This document shows positions 24,950 to 38,290 of a stretch of 64,000 nucleotides of DNA, one piece after another. The position numbers were made by a program, and so were the translations under genes. Position 1 is the stretch's first letter; each line of letters starts with the position of its first letter. The notes below the pieces were generated by a model. The model ran no database searches and had not been told where the DNA came from. It worked only from the letters and a program-made list of their open reading frames with translations. The DNA is from Prinia subflava (lineage: Eukaryota > Chordata > Aves > Passeriformes > Cisticolidae): NCBI RefSeq assembly GCF_021018805.1, contig NC_086258.1, positions 10,890,759 through 10,954,758 of the forward strand, given 5' to 3'.

Positions 24950-27900
24950 TCAGTGCTCTAACAGGGCCCCTGGGTTCCTGGCAGCTCCTGGGGCAGAGGT
25001 GTCTCTGCAGATGCTGGGAGCAGCCGTGTGTGCCAGGGCAGCTCTGCCGCTCTGGGCTGTGCTCCCCGGGCTGGGCTGGGCAGGGTCTGTGCCAGCTCTG
25101 GGCACCGGGGCAGCACTGCCGGTGCCACCCGCCCCTCCTGGGGGTGTTGGGGACGTGGAGAGCTCCTGGCTTCTCATCAGCCTCCCACGGGCACTGAGCT
25201 GCTTGTTGTCTGTAGGCAAGTGTGTGATGGCTCAGGTGGCCTCAGGAACAGGGGCGCTGCTGCTGGCTCAGCCCCGGCAGCGGGGCCAGGGCTGCAGCCC
25301 TGGACTGAGGCTGCCCTGCAGCCCTTGGGCGAGCAGGGGATGACTGGTATCTCTTCCATCAGGGCAGCAAGATGATTTCCCAGTAATTTAAGTACAGAAA
25401 GATAAAGTTTCAGCTAACTTGTTAACCTGATTGGTGAGCACTAACTCCAGTGTCACATTTCACCTCCAAATAATTGGGGAATTGTGATTTGCATTCTTTT
25501 CCTTTTCACCTGTGGGTCAGAGGTCCATGGCATGTCCTACAGCATTTGAACAGCTGGTTTGAGGTAATGGTAGTGTGTCAGTGCCTCAGAGCTGCCTGGG
25601 CAGGTTACATCACTGTGGGCGACCTCTCCATCCCACCTCAGGAGCACCGTGTGGCTCAGTGTTGATTCCTTATCACCAACAGTTGTGTGGCTCCCAAAGA
25701 CATTTCCAAACTTTTTGTTGATATGTATTTTACGGGCTAATATTGCTTGAAGACTGTCTGTACAATGTATTTCTGAAGAGAGCACTGAAAAAACCGAAAA
25801 TAGAAATGCATGTGTTACAGGAAAGTCCTATTTTACTACCAGAAGTTTGCAGATTATTATTTAGGTCTGTTTTCACTTGATATTACATGATGCAGATTTA
25901 TTAGGTTACAATTAAATATTGGGGCAAAATAGTTCTGCAAATGAGTGATTTACTGTGCTTATAACCTCATGATCTGTGTCTATAGCAATTAGTATGTTAC
26001 AACTTAAGTATTATATTTACTTTCTACTGAATGTAATCAATCCCAAATTCTATCATCTTTCATTAAATATACATAAAAATACTGCAAAGGGCAGTAGGAG
26101 TGGGGAACTTTGTTTAATCCAAAAATGCACTACAACTTTACACTGCTAAGAACCAACCCGTTTTCCAAGTAGAAATCATTATTTCCCCAAGCATCAGCAC
26201 TGATGAGTTCCCAGTGGGTGTAGGTGATCCACTAAAAACCCGGGAAGATCTACATGAGTTAGATTGACCCTAATTAAACATCAGTATGGGTAAGGTAGGC
26301 CTTTTCCTGATCCTGGGACTCCCGTCCAGGAGCAGTCACGTCATGCCTGACTCTTGTCTGTCAGGACTCTGCTGTGCTCCCTGCCAGACGTGGGCGCGGG
26401 CAGGGGAGGCTCTTGCTGGGTGCAGAGCTGGCACTGCCGGGACCCCTCCCCGCCGTGGGGGCTGGCAGGGGCTTCTGCCAGCTGAGACAGCTTCTGTGGG
26501 CAGGCTCTGTGAGGCCTGTGGCAGTCAGTCACCTGCAGCCTGGGGTGGGCTGGGGGGGTGCCCCTGCCCACGGAGCAGTGCAGGGTGCCAGGGACAGGCG
26601 GGCTGGGTGGACCTGGGGCAGCTGGGTCTCTCTGCCACTCTCCTGTTTGCAGAGGGGTGCTTTATGCAGAGCCATAGCATAGACAATATGTAAACTGTTG
26701 GGAAAAAAGAAAATTATTTGGGGTTGAGAGCCTTGTCTGAACTTTGTCCTTTTCTCAAGCAAAAGAAAATATTATTTCACCTTTTAAAGAGCCACACATA
26801 ATAAGAGGCAAAATGTCAAGACCAATGTTGATATAAACCCCCAAGGAAAACAAACTCTATGTGACTTCTCCAAAAGGTCTCACTTCCTCACCCCTCTCCC
26901 CTAGTTTAAACAGATTTAGTAACTGAGGAGGAAGGGGGGAGGGAAGGCTCTCCTCTGGTCACTGCTGAAGGTCCCACTCCTGCAGCATTCTTGGTGCAGG
27001 GGTCTAGCCCCACACAGCACCTGGCAGAATGCGCACCAGGGTGGGAAAATCTCTGACTCTCCTAAGGGAATCTGGCTGCACAAGGCAGAGCAGGACAGAG
27101 CCACAGGTCCATTTTAGCATGTGGGGCAGTGCAGACTCTGCCACAGCAAGGGCTCTGTGCTGCTGGGGAGGACCAGGGCTCCCTGGTGGCACAGCTTGCC
27201 CGGTGTTGTGGGAGAGCTCACCAACACAGGTGGGCACACACACCCTCAGACTGTCACCTGTTTGCATCTGTTGGCTTTCCAAGGGGTTACACGAGGTTAA
27301 AGCTGTTGGTGACTGGCACTGAGGAATTGAAAATTGCTTGTATTTAGGGTCATCCTCTTCCTGTATTACCTTTAGCAGGAGGCACAGCAAGGCCCGAGGC
27401 CACCCAGAAGGTGAAAGCACGCTGCACATTTGCAAATTCCCATTGCTTCTGCCATGTGCCTTCACAGTCACTGCTGCTCTCACCTTCCCCCTTGGGTTCT
27501 GCATTCCCCAGTATCCTCATCCTACAAAGGATATTGTTTTAAATGGCATGTATCTGATTGCTGGGGACAGGTTAAAGTTCTTCCAAAGCTATTCAGCAGT
27601 TAGCCTGAAATATGAAATTTCCAATGACAGTGCTATTACTGGGGAACACAGACACAGGAATTCCTACGCACAGCCACAATAACTGTCACGTGGTGCAACA
27701 CAAAGTACAGAAATTAATAATTAATAGCCTTGAAGAGGCTTCAGAAGAGCTGTGTTATTATGTGCATCAGAACCAGGATAAATCACAAGCAATTCAGAAG
27801 TATATTCCCAGGTTCACTCATAACCAGCATGGTATTTGGAGTCACTTTGGGAGCAATAAATGACAGAGAGTCCATATTATAAAAATAAACATGAACTTAA

Positions 27901-28440
27901 GTGGCAAGGATTCATTTAAACCAAAAGGGAAAAGACTTCTCTACTTGCACTATCAGTTTAGCATAAGTAGAGCAAGTTTTACCTTGGAGTATCTGCCACA
28001 TGCTTGGGAGGAGGGCACCATAGTGGAGGGAACTGATTGACACTGGCTACTTCACCTCAAAGGTTTTTAACTAAATTCTTCAAAATACGAGCCTCAAAAT
28101 GCTGTTCCAAAGTGAAAATAAAAGGCAAAATGCAGCGGTTTGTCCCACAGCACATTTACTCAGTCTTTTCTTACATGTGACTATGACCCCCCCTATATCC
28201 AGTGCTGGGGTTTTTTCACAAGTATCAGTGCATTCAATGTAGCTTTTAGAACTGCCACTCCAGGAGCCCTCAGTGAGATTCCCTGCACTGAGATTCCAGT
28301 CCTTGCACTCGCAGCCAGAGCTGACAGTGCCCCTCATGATGCGCTGAGGGCAGGAGGAACTCAAACTTTATTTATTGACATTAATGGTTTTAAGCCACCT
28401 GAGTGGATTTGAAGAGCTTGGTTTGAAGCTTTTTGCTGAA
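24950..28440. other. Intergenic DNA: GC patch then AT-rich, enhancer-like DNA
   Basis: Bases 24950-25340 and 26330-26640 are GC-rich but carry few CpGs and no promoter-type elements. Bases 25380-26290 are AT-rich, non-repetitive and have dense TAAT/ATTA cores (for example CAATTAGTATG near 25986). The segment 25800-26110 would be worth a conservation check. No coding exon is seen. Confidence 0.45.
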
Positions 28441-31400
28441 TAAGAATTTTTGCCCGGTGGTGCTGGGAGGGGGCACAGCGTGGCCCTGTACTCACGTCCT
28501 TGGCACAACAGGGAATGCATTTGGAAGGAGCAGGAGCAGATGAAGTGCCAGCACTGGTGGAAGCAGATAAAACCTGTATCAGTGCTTAGAGAAATTACCC
28601 AGAGGCTTGAGCAAACGAGCCTTCCCCTGACAAACCAGCTCCTGGTGGCAGCTCACCCCACCCAGCGGGAGCACTGCCGGGTGAGGGCTGCCAGCCTCGG
28701 CCCCACCGCAAACACCGCCCGCTCTCTGATCCTCACTGCAGCTCCCTTCTCGTGTCGGCTCCTCCTTACAGGCTCCGTTTCAATTAGCTCCCTAAATAAA
28801 TACAATTTTGATGTGTGGTCTCATAGTGGGTTATTAAACTGGCTCCAAAATGCTTTTCAGCGAGAAGCAGCTCACTTTCTGCTGGATTATCCTACTTCAC
28901 ACTTCTGATGTAAAAACCCCGCAGGGTAAACACACACAAACACTTGTCTTTTCCTTCATAGCAGATTTTTTCCTAATCTCTTGAAGAATTAACCTTTAAA
29001 CGATTCTTGGTGGCAAGCAGAGCAGTGCCTGTGCCTCAGCCATGTGCAATCTGCGGCGGCAGCAGTAGATGGAGCCAAGCGAGAAAGGAAAGATTTGAGG
29101 AGTGCAGCATTTCTCCCACGGTGCAGGTTTAGCGCTTGACTTAACTCGATTAAGAAAAAAAAATCATTTAGTTCCTGATGCTTTGAAGGTAATACAGGGG
29201 AAAATTATGTGTAGCTTTGCCAGCACAATACCCAGTGGAAAACTGTGACTTTTGGAAAAGTAACAAGTTGGAGGCAGTTTATCTTGAGGGATGAAGTATA
29301 TAGTGGAAAGGAGAGAGGATACTTGTATTATTTTTTGGGGAAGTTGAGGAGAGTAATCTGGGAGTTTTCTGGGAGTTTAATCAATAGGGTTTTGAGCACT
29401 GAAATATTCCTTCATCTTCTGTGAGTCCTGAAAAGTTACTCATCTGAGTTATCCTCAGCATGCCCAAGGATGCACTCGGAATGCTCTTGCTGGGCAGCAG
29501 GTTCAGAGAGGGTGCAGCATTGCTGCCATCCCCCGCTGTCCAGGGCTCCCCCAGAGACCCTGCCTTGTGGTCAGCAGCTGCAGGAGTACCTGGAAGGTGA
29601 CATTCATGCTCTGTAGTGGGCTGGCACAAGCTTGCTCTGCACATACTGTGGCTGAGTGTAGGGCTGCCTTCTCTAACCATGGTTCCCCGAGCTGTGGAGG
29701 GGGTGTATGCTCAGCAAACTCTGCTGCAATGAATGTTGGAACAATAACGTTTTGCCCCAGGCACATTCTAGAATATGTGCTGGGTTGGTGTAAGATAGTT
29801 TAGATCTGTGTTTTGGGGGAAAACATTTTGCTATGAGAAATGAAAAAAAACTTCAATTGCTCACAACAGCCTCTTGATTTTGGTGTTTACTAACTGACCT
29901 GACTGCTCCTCAAAATTGTTCTGCTTGGGCTGTGCCACCCTGAGGGGGCAGAACTGCCCCCACCCAGGGCTGTCCCATCTTGTGCTGGCTGCTTTCTCTT
30001 GGCCAGCTCTGGAGCTCTGGTTTTGGGGCGGGTGAATGTCCAGGTGAGAGCTCAGCAAAACCAAGGGGAGCATTTACCCAATATCCCGGTGACCCTGTGC
30101 AGATGGAACCTGTCTTGGCCCTGGGAGCAGGAGATGGCTGGTCAGAGCAGAGCAGGGACAACCAGCGCCTGCATGCCTCGAGCAGTTCAAGCAGGTTGTG
30201 TAAGGGGCAGTTACTGGAGATGAAACAGGAAAAGATGAATGAGACCATATTGAACCCTCCCTGCAACACTCATAAACCCTTCCCTTGTTTAATGTTTTAA
30301 ATGGGTTTAACTCATGCTGAATGTTGCTGTATGAAAATGCTGTTTATTTGGAAGTTGCTGCATTCTAGTGGTCAATGAATACATCTCTGTGTACACCAAG
30401 TTCTATTAAACATCACATGGAGAAAGGTGATGGAGAAAGACAAGATGTAATCTAGTCCAGTTCTTTCTGTTTCTGCATTGGTTTTATTTTCAGCATCTGA
30501 GGTTTAAATCCTTACCAGGAATACTTTGTATGGGAGGAACTGAGAAAGACAAATCACCCAACATTATTCCCTTCCTCCTCTGCTCTTACCTGTCTTTCTC
30601 CCTTCCCGGGGCTGCAGTGGCTGTGACAAGGCCAGCAGGCAGGGCACGCGAGGCAGAGGCTGGCAGGCAGCTCTGGATTCTCACACAACACCTTTGGTAC
30701 ATGTCCAAAGGTGCCAACAGATCAAAAGGTGATTAATCAGACGTTTTAGAGAGGTACAGAGAGCACTCAATCGGCACAGATTAATAAATACTTGAAGCAG
30801 TATTTGGGGAAGGGGGAGCTTGGTTGCAGGAGATCTTGGGGAGGAGAACCGTGGCAGCAGGAGGGCTGAAGTGTGCTCTACCTCCACAGACCCCTGGGCG
30901 GTGTCTGGGAAGGGCTGGCCAAGCCTCCTCCTTCCCAGGCCACTTCTCCATGTGCTGTGACCATGTAGGGATGGAAACAAATGAGTAAGATCCTTTCATG
31001 CAACCAGGGAAAAAATTAAAATATTCTATTCCTCAAAAAGTTTTCAGAAGGTGGAAAAAAAGCATAGAAGCATAGTTTTAATAGATTTAAAACTTCAGCC
31101 TTTTCTACAGTCCATTTCTACAAACACATTGCTCCAATGTCAATTCATCAATGCAACTGGCAAAAAAATGCTTTAGAGTTGTAATTACCTAAATGTTCCA
31201 CACTTAGCAAATAATTGTTAAATCCTCATAAATAATGTTGTCAGATCTATTTGATTTCAACTGTATTGTATTGTTAAATGAAACAAACACTGAATTTAAA
31301 TTTATTCCCCTTGCAGTCCCATTGTTCAGCTTTATTTTGATTTCTTTTAAAAGACAGAAAAAGCACATCCATCCTATGAAGAAGGCTACAGCCAAAACAA

Positions 31401-31489
31401 ATGCACATCAAGTAAGTTTATTTAAGCAGATGTGCTCATAAAATGTTAACAAGACACAAGATAATTACAGGAAAAGGCTGAAGTCCAAC
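28441..31489. other. Intergenic DNA with a possible CTCF-like motif
   Basis: No gene recognised. Around 28775-28830 there is an AT-rich patch with CAATTAG and CTAAATAAATAC cores. At 29061-29075, AGCAGTAGATGGAGC resembles the CTCF core at about 10 of 12 positions (GCAGTAGATGGA versus CCASYAGRKGGC). This is a weak call. The remainder is mixed single-copy DNA. Confidence 0.4.
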
Positions 31490-31745
31490 TCAGTATGGAG
31501 TCCAAAGGTCTGAGTTTTATTTAAGACTGAGATCAAATAAAATATGCACTGACAGTGTAACACCAAGTCTTCTATCAGTAGTGATGCAGCCATTGTTTTC
31601 AAGGCCAATAAACTTTAATGTACCAGTGGAGTTGTATCCAAATCACATAAAATGCCTAGCCATGGAACATGTAGAACAGACTAAAATGAAGGTTACGGTT
31701 CAAAATATTACCCTGGTGCAGATTTGTTTATCACCACTCCCATTT
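31490..31745. promoter_or_regulatory. Candidate enhancer with SOX and posterior-HOX-type cores
   Basis: Single-copy AT-rich DNA about 10.4 kb upstream of the LMX1B start codon. At 31588-31620 a SOX-type CATTGTTT is followed 10 bases later by CCAATAAA, a posterior-HOX/CDX-type core, and then CTTTAATG. Nearby are TTTATTTAAGAC and ATCAAATAAAATATGC. Dense, mixed developmental motifs in non-repetitive sequence are typical of conserved elements. LMX1B is a limb and midbrain patterning gene, so SOX/HOX input is plausible but unproven. Confidence 0.25.
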
Positions 31746-33659
31746 TGACATGGGGGCTGTTTCTTACACTGGGATGGTGCTTCAGGTGTTGGTGTTTCTG
31801 CTGCAAACACACCTTTGTTCTTTGCAAACCGATTGTCTTCATTTACCTAAATCAGGTGATGCAGATCCCTTGAGATCTCACACAGGACTCCTCAGCAGGC
31901 AGCTGATGTGACCTGCCACGGTCCTGGTGGCAGGGACCAGCCCCAGCACACAGGGAGAGGCCTTGGGGAGGGGGTGGCTGCCGGGCTCGGGTGCCTGTGC
32001 TGCCTGTCACCCCTGCTCTGCCCTTATGCAAGAGGGTGCCCTAACACTTGGCAGAAGCTTCGGGGCCAAAGAGGTTCTTTGAAGGTCTTCAGGCTCTAAA
32101 TAAGTGGCTTATCCTCTCTTTGTTTCTATCCTTTACTTATGGAAAGAGTCTGAATGCTCTCCCCTCAGCAGAGAACTCAGCTCTCCTCTCCCGCAGCCTG
32201 TGCCATTCCCAGCACAGAAGGGAGAAGGCCCTGGTGTCTCCCTTCTTCTGGCTGTGCTGGGATGGGAGGTGCCCGTGCCTGGAGGGGATGGGGTCCCTGC
32301 TAGAGCCAGAAGCCTGCCCTGGAAATGCAGGGATTCACGTTGGTTCTGGCTCTGTGGTCAGGGATGTGTCTGCTCAGTCTGTGCAGAATTCACTTGGGTT
32401 GCTCAGTGGAGAGAAATTTGGCTTTTTCCTGCACACAGGCACATCCTGAGCAATGCTTTAAGGTTAGGAAAATTCTTTTTCTGGCTGCAAAGAAAACTTA
32501 CAAATGTGACCAGAAAGGACCCTCTGTTGTAGCCACGAGGAATGAAAATAAAGGATGGTTTAAAATCCTGTGCTTTTAAACTGCTCTTACAAGCTCTCTA
32601 AAGCTAAGTGATGGGTTTTGAGCACCTTGGCTTAGTGCTACTGGAACTGGCTTCCCCTCACTGATTATTTTATTTCTATTAATTCACTAACAATGAGCAG
32701 CGTGCCTGCCTCCACCTGCTGGAGACATGCAGGTCTCAGTGTGTCATGTGAGAGAAATTTGGGTAACATCTTTCACTTCATTCCAAATTACGGATCCAAC
32801 AGATACAATTTGCATAGAGTAGCAACTGTAGATATTCCAGGTTGGTGTTGTAGGATGGTGACCAAAATATATGTGTTAGCAGATGCTCCTTTTAAGTGTT
32901 TCACTGTAGTGAAATTCATCCTTTTTTTCTTCTTTTTTCTTTCTTTTTTTTTTTTTTAATGCCTGCTTGATTTTATATAATTTTAGAATATATAAACAAG
33001 CTTTAAATTGGTTTCCCTAGACACTGTCGGGATTGGAACAGCAGTCTCAGAGGTGAAAGTCTTGTAATTAATACAGCATGCCAATCAAATCCCATCAGTG
33101 ACACGTACTTCTTTAATATCTCTTTTTTTATTGTTGAGCTACATTATAAACATTTTAGCAGTTCACATCTGCCTCTCGTAGAACAATTGTTATTGAAATT
33201 AAAATGCTATTTTTTTCTAACGTAATTATATTTTAGAAGCACATATTCTTGCTCGAAAATACGATGTTTTCAGCTCCATATCTCACAGTGCTGAAAACTC
33301 TGACCACCAATAGCAACGGTTCTGTATGTCTTTCACCTGCCACAAGGAAACAAAATGTTACCTGAAAATTCCTCTTCATCCGTACCGTGTTTTCCCCTCT
33401 ATACCTCCTGCTCTGGCAGCAGAGATGCTTTAGGACTCCCCAACAAAATGATAACGTACAATGTTTCTCTATCTTCTTTGTGGAATTGAGCTAGAAAATT
33501 CAAAATCTTGCAAACTTCACACCTGTTTGGTTTTTTTGTTGTTTTTTTTTTTCCTCATTTAAGAATGGCATTTTAATATCTTGTCAATAACTTAATATAT
33601 CTCATTAACGGCTTGTTTAAATGTATTATTTTACTAATTAACCGCAATTTTTCTTAGCA
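31746..33659. other. Intergenic DNA, AT-rich toward the CpG domain
   Basis: Contains a GC-moderate stretch (31880-32340), a T-rich tract at 32922-32958, and then strongly AT-rich, non-repetitive sequence to 33650. Bases 33050-33300 hold many homeodomain cores (TTGTAATTAATAC near 33062, GTAATTATATT near 33221) and TALE-like CCAATCAAATCCCATCAG near 33081. This is another reasonable conserved-element candidate just left of the CpG islands. No exon is recognised. Confidence 0.4.
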
Positions 33660-34588
33660 TTTTTGACTGCAACTCCTACTTCCCGCACAAAGGCAGGAGA
33701 TTCTCTAGCGTAAAGGGTGTCAGAAGCGAAATCCTGAAGGCGCTGCAGGCTCTGTGTGTGCTGGTGGCTGGGAACCAGCTCGGGGAGGAGGAACCCTGCC
33801 CTCTGTGTGCTCTGCGCCGAGATTTCCCCGTGCGGGAGGGAGCCTGACTGCGCGACCCCCCTCATCCTTCCCTTCCCCAGCTTTCACAGCGGAGGGAACG
33901 GGGCTTGGGTGCCGCTTGAGCGGGTTGCGCTGGCCCCCAGAGCAATCTTAAACCTTCACGTACGAAACCAACACACGCGGTGTGCCCCTTCGTTTATGAG
34001 CAATGGGTTTATTCCTCGACAATTATAAAAATTAGGACCCAGGAGCTCATGTGCTGTTGATACCTAAGAATCTGAGCTCGGTGTCTGTCCTAGCAGATAC
34101 TGGCTCGGAGCGGGGCAGGAGCGGGGCTCGCACCGCGGCTCGGGGCTCCGCACGCCGGGAGCCTCCACTGGAGGAAGGTGCGGAGCCGCACGGGCAGGGG
34201 GCAGGCCGGCCCTCTGCTCCTGTCCTGCTGTTAATTCTCCTTCTGAGCCCCCGGGCCGCCCCCGGGCGCGCTGCGGAGCGGGGCCGGTTCGGGACGGGCT
34301 CGCCCCGGCCGCAGAGCGCAGCCCGTGCTCCGCTGTGGTCCCTCTGCCTCAGCCGCGCTGCCGCAGCCACAACCAGGAGTGTAAATGCATTTATGGGTCC
34401 ATTTATGTGATGGGCTGCTTGGGACTGAGAGATTGGGGGTTTTTGTTTTCTAAATCGAGTTTAAGCAAAGATGAGGAGTTGAGCATGCACGGAACTCGTT
34501 CTATGTGGGCAAGTGATTGGACAAATCAGAGTTTTTGCAACGGAACTCTCTTCGTCTAAAGCATAAGGTCATTCCCGCGAGGGTGGCA

Positions 34589-34608
34589 TGCTGGCCCCGC
34601 GGCCAGCA
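34589..34608. repeat. Perfect 8-bp-arm hairpin
   Basis: TGCTGGCC and GGCCAGCA form a perfect inverted repeat around a CCGC loop, in CpG-rich DNA. No known function is implied. Confidence 0.7.
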
Positions 34609-37600
34609 CAGGTGACCGCGACTGAGAACGCGAATGTGTTCATGTCCACGGGGACCACATCGAAAATCACTCTTTCAAATTCTCAATCCAGTCTTTCAGT
34701 TCTGTCTTCATAGTCCCTTTCAGGCTGGAAGGATGCTCCAATCTGTAGTAAATGTGACTGTTTGGGCAGGCGCCTGTCGCATAAACTGTTCCTGGTGAAC
34801 ATCTTCCCCGGTCTGTTACACAAATACTGAACTCAGAAATACCCAGGGAATCCCTACGGAAAGAGCAAAGCCAAAACTGCTCTAGGAACGGGAACCCTGC
34901 TGCATCGCCCCCTGACTCTTTCTCCCCCTTTTCACACGCGAAACCTCGAGACACCAAAACGCCTCGGTTGAGGCAGAATTGGTCACCGCGACTCCAGCGA
35001 AAAAAATGCAGGTCCCTCGTTTTGAGCACGTCTGTGCTGCGGGAAGGGGTGTCATATGAACTCATCTGACCTCGACTACCTGAGGCTGAGGGTGAAAGTG
35101 CTTATTGTTCATGATAACTTTTTGCCGCAGGATGAGAGGGGTTATTTCAGGAAAAGACTTTGGGAAAGGGATTCCTCAACAATTCGATGCCACAGCTGAA
35201 TTTACATAAATTTACGTCTAGAGATAAATAGAAATAGTAAGCAATAATCTGGTCTTATTGATAATGGGAGGAAAAATTAATCGTACTGCTCGATGCGCGC
35301 CGGCAGGAGTGCGGGCAGCGGCCGAGGCAGCCCTCCGGTCCTGGAGCGCTCCAAGAACCGCTCCAGGTTTCGCCATGCCAGCACTTAGCATGTCAGGTAA
35401 CTCAGATATGCACGAAAAGGAGAGAGAACAAGGAAAAGCTGCCAGAAGAGCCTGCAGCCACAAGTGCGTCTTCCGAGCGATCAGCTGGCAGCAGGTGAGG
35501 AATCCCACGCTGGGAATTGCATCACGCCCCGCTCGGCGCGACGAGCTGCCAGGCGCGAGGTGCTGGAGAGCAGCAGGGTCTGAGGGGAGCGGGGAAGGAG
35601 CAGCCCCCGGGACTGGGCTCGACTTAGGGCTGGTAGGAGGGACGGCCTCCCCCGGCTCCCGCTTAGCCTCGCTCGGAGTTTGCTCAGCGTTATCCCCGCT
35701 TTCTCTGCGGCACACAGGCTGCAGCGTTTTGCTTCTCTCTTGAACCGCGCGTGTTTCGAGTCCCGAAGCAAATCCTTCCACCCCTGCATTCCTTAATGAC
35801 AGCACAATAATCGCTAATAAAAACCAGAGCGGAGCGCTCCGCTCAGGGCAGCGCTGCTTATTCGCGCGGCTTCTGATATTTCCCCGTTGTACGTGATCGT
35901 TTTCTATGGACAAAGGTAGCTCCGGAGAGCCTCAGCAGCCGCTGCAACGCCGTCACCCCTGACTGCAGCTCCTGCTGTTCATATCTTTGCGTAAAAGCAA
36001 CGTCGTCTGCAGGCAGAGTCCTCTCCTCTCTTCTCCTCTTCCTCCCCAACACGTTTTTTCATGTCTCTTTTCAAGAAGAGCCGGGGCAGCGGAGCTGCGT
36101 GGGCGCACAAAGGGCGCGGCGAAGCGATGTCTGAGCGGTCCTGCCTGGCCCTGCGCGGAGCCCTGGGCTGCCCCGCTGGGAGAAGGAGAGCGGCTCGGGG
36201 CGGCCGCGGCCCGCGCTCCCCTCGGCAGGGTTGGGGGGAACGTTAGTCATAACGGAGAGGCCTCCCAGAACCAAAAAGAGAAGATTTCTCGTTGTTATTT
36301 CCTCCCCCCGCCCGCCGGGAAAATCGAGCTGTATTTAGGTTCCTCGACTAAACCTACAGAAACGATCCCGCAGGGGCTCGGAAAGGCAGAGGCGCGGCCA
36401 GCTCTCTCCCCTGTGAGGAGCCGGCCCTCTGAGGCGAGCCAGCTGCCATCCGGCGAGCGCTCCCGCCGCGCCCCGGCCCGACGGCTCCCAGCGCCGCTCG
36501 GCACGGGCAGCCCTCCTGCACCGGGAACCCGAGATACCACCGGGGGGCGGCGGGTCCCGCGGGTGCCGGGATCCTGCCGGACAGCCTGGCGCAGCTGCCG
36601 AACCGGCGGAGCGGGCTCCCGCCCCGTTCTGACGCCGCCCGGTCGGCGCCGAGCGCTCGCCGTACCCCGCGGACAGCCCTGGCCCGGTGCCCCCGGCCGG
36701 GCTACTCCACGCACCTGGCAGTTCTCGGGAGAAAAAGCAGAAGTTTGGGGTGGCCTCGTCCTTTCCCGTCCCACCGCCCCGCTCACTCCAGCTCGGGAGA
36801 CGCGGCTCTGCCGACCGTGTCCCTGCGGGAGCGCGTCCCGCCGACAGGGACAGCCCCGGGGCAGGCAGCGCCCGGACCGGCTCGCTGGTCCTCTCGGCCC
36901 CCGCCCGCTCTCCTGGGGCACCTGCCGCGTGTCTGTGCGGCGAAGGCCGCCGGTGCGGGCCCGCTCCCCGGGAGCAGCGGGGCACCGCCAGACCCCCGGA
37001 AGCGTCTCGGAGGCTGCCGAACCCCGCGGTCGAGAAGGGGCCCCGCGAGCCCTGGTGGGCAGCATGGGTGGGGGGCGCCGCCGCCCCCATCCCGCTCCGG
37101 CCGGGGGGCCGGTGCAGAGGCTACGCAGATGAAAGGCTGCGCTCGCAGGCGTTCCCCGCGCCGTCAGGTCCTCTCGTTCCCCCCCCTCCGCCCCCCCCCC
37201 CGGCTGCACATGTCAGAGTTCACAGACCTGGCTGCTGCCTTTTACAACACTGAGCTGTAAAAGAGCGGATATTAAACCCGTATAATGGATCCAGCTCCAA
37301 GAAGAGGTTGAATTTCCCAGTGAAACGAAGGTATTTGCCCTGAACTGGGAAAGGACCCCTCCCACACCCCCTGGGCTGGGAAACCCGCGGAGCCGTCAGA
37401 GACCGGCCGTAAACTCTGCCCCCAGCCTCGCACCTGGCATCGGTCGCCTCGGGGGCACATGTGCGCGACACGCTGCTGCCAGCCGGGCTCGTCGCGCCCG
37501 TCCCATCGGGTCCCTGCCCCGGCGAGCGGCCGAAGAGAGCGCTTTCGTTCGCTACGAGCCGGACCCGAACCCGACGCCCGCCACTGCTGTCCCGGGGCCT

Positions 37601-38194
37601 CCGCCGCCTGCACGACCCGTTGGGTCGTTGCGGCTTAGGGCTGGTGAGGGACAGGGCTGCGCCAGTAACACGGCCCGAGCTAGAGCTGTGCGAGCGGGCA
37701 GCGAGAGCCGGGCGCCTGATGAGGCTGAGGAAGAGCCGCCGCCTCGGGCGCAGCCCTTGCGGGTCGTGCCCGGCGCCGGGTTAGTCGCGGGCACAGCACG
37801 GAGCCGCCGGTAGCCGCAGGAGGGGCCGGGTGGCGGAGCTGCTACTGCGGCTCCTTGGGGCGGGCGGGGGCTTCGAGCCCTCCATTCCACGAGGCCATCC
37901 GGATGGGCGCTCCACCGGCGGAGGGAATGCGGAGCCCCAGCTTGTTTGCCGCGCTGCCCTCAAAAATCCACTTAGGGAAGATGAAGGCGCATGCAAATGC
38001 GTGGCGCCTCCTCGCCTTTGCCTTTAATCATGGTAAATTGGCTCCCGTTCCTCCAGGCCCCCCGAAAAGGCGCACGGCGGCACCGCACCGCGGCGGGGTT
38101 AGGACTCCCAGCGCTGTGCAGCACCCGCCGCTCCCTGGGGCTTTCCGGCTTCTCGGCGCGGCCCCGACGCCCTGCCTGACCCGCCTCGCTCAGC

Positions 38195-38290
38195 AATTTT
38201 CCTACCCAAATGCTGTCGTGATGGGAACAGAGCACAGAGATAGATAGCATCAAGCGGCCTATATCAAAGAGGTCCTGCTTAATTAAAATA
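38195..38290. promoter_or_regulatory. Candidate proximal enhancer with TCF/LEF and homeodomain motifs
   Basis: This is an AT-rich, single-copy island embedded in the CpG domain, 3.9 kb upstream of the start codon. ATATCAAAGA (38261-38270) matches the TCF/LEF core WWCAAAG. TTAATTAA (38279-38286) is a palindromic homeodomain site of the kind LIM-homeodomain proteins bind. Repeated AGATAGATAG and CAATTTTCC sequences lie nearby. WNT signalling (WNT7A in dorsal limb) lies upstream of LMX1B, and LMX1B binds AT-rich TAAT cores. Direct WNT input or autoregulation through this element is inference. Confidence 0.3.
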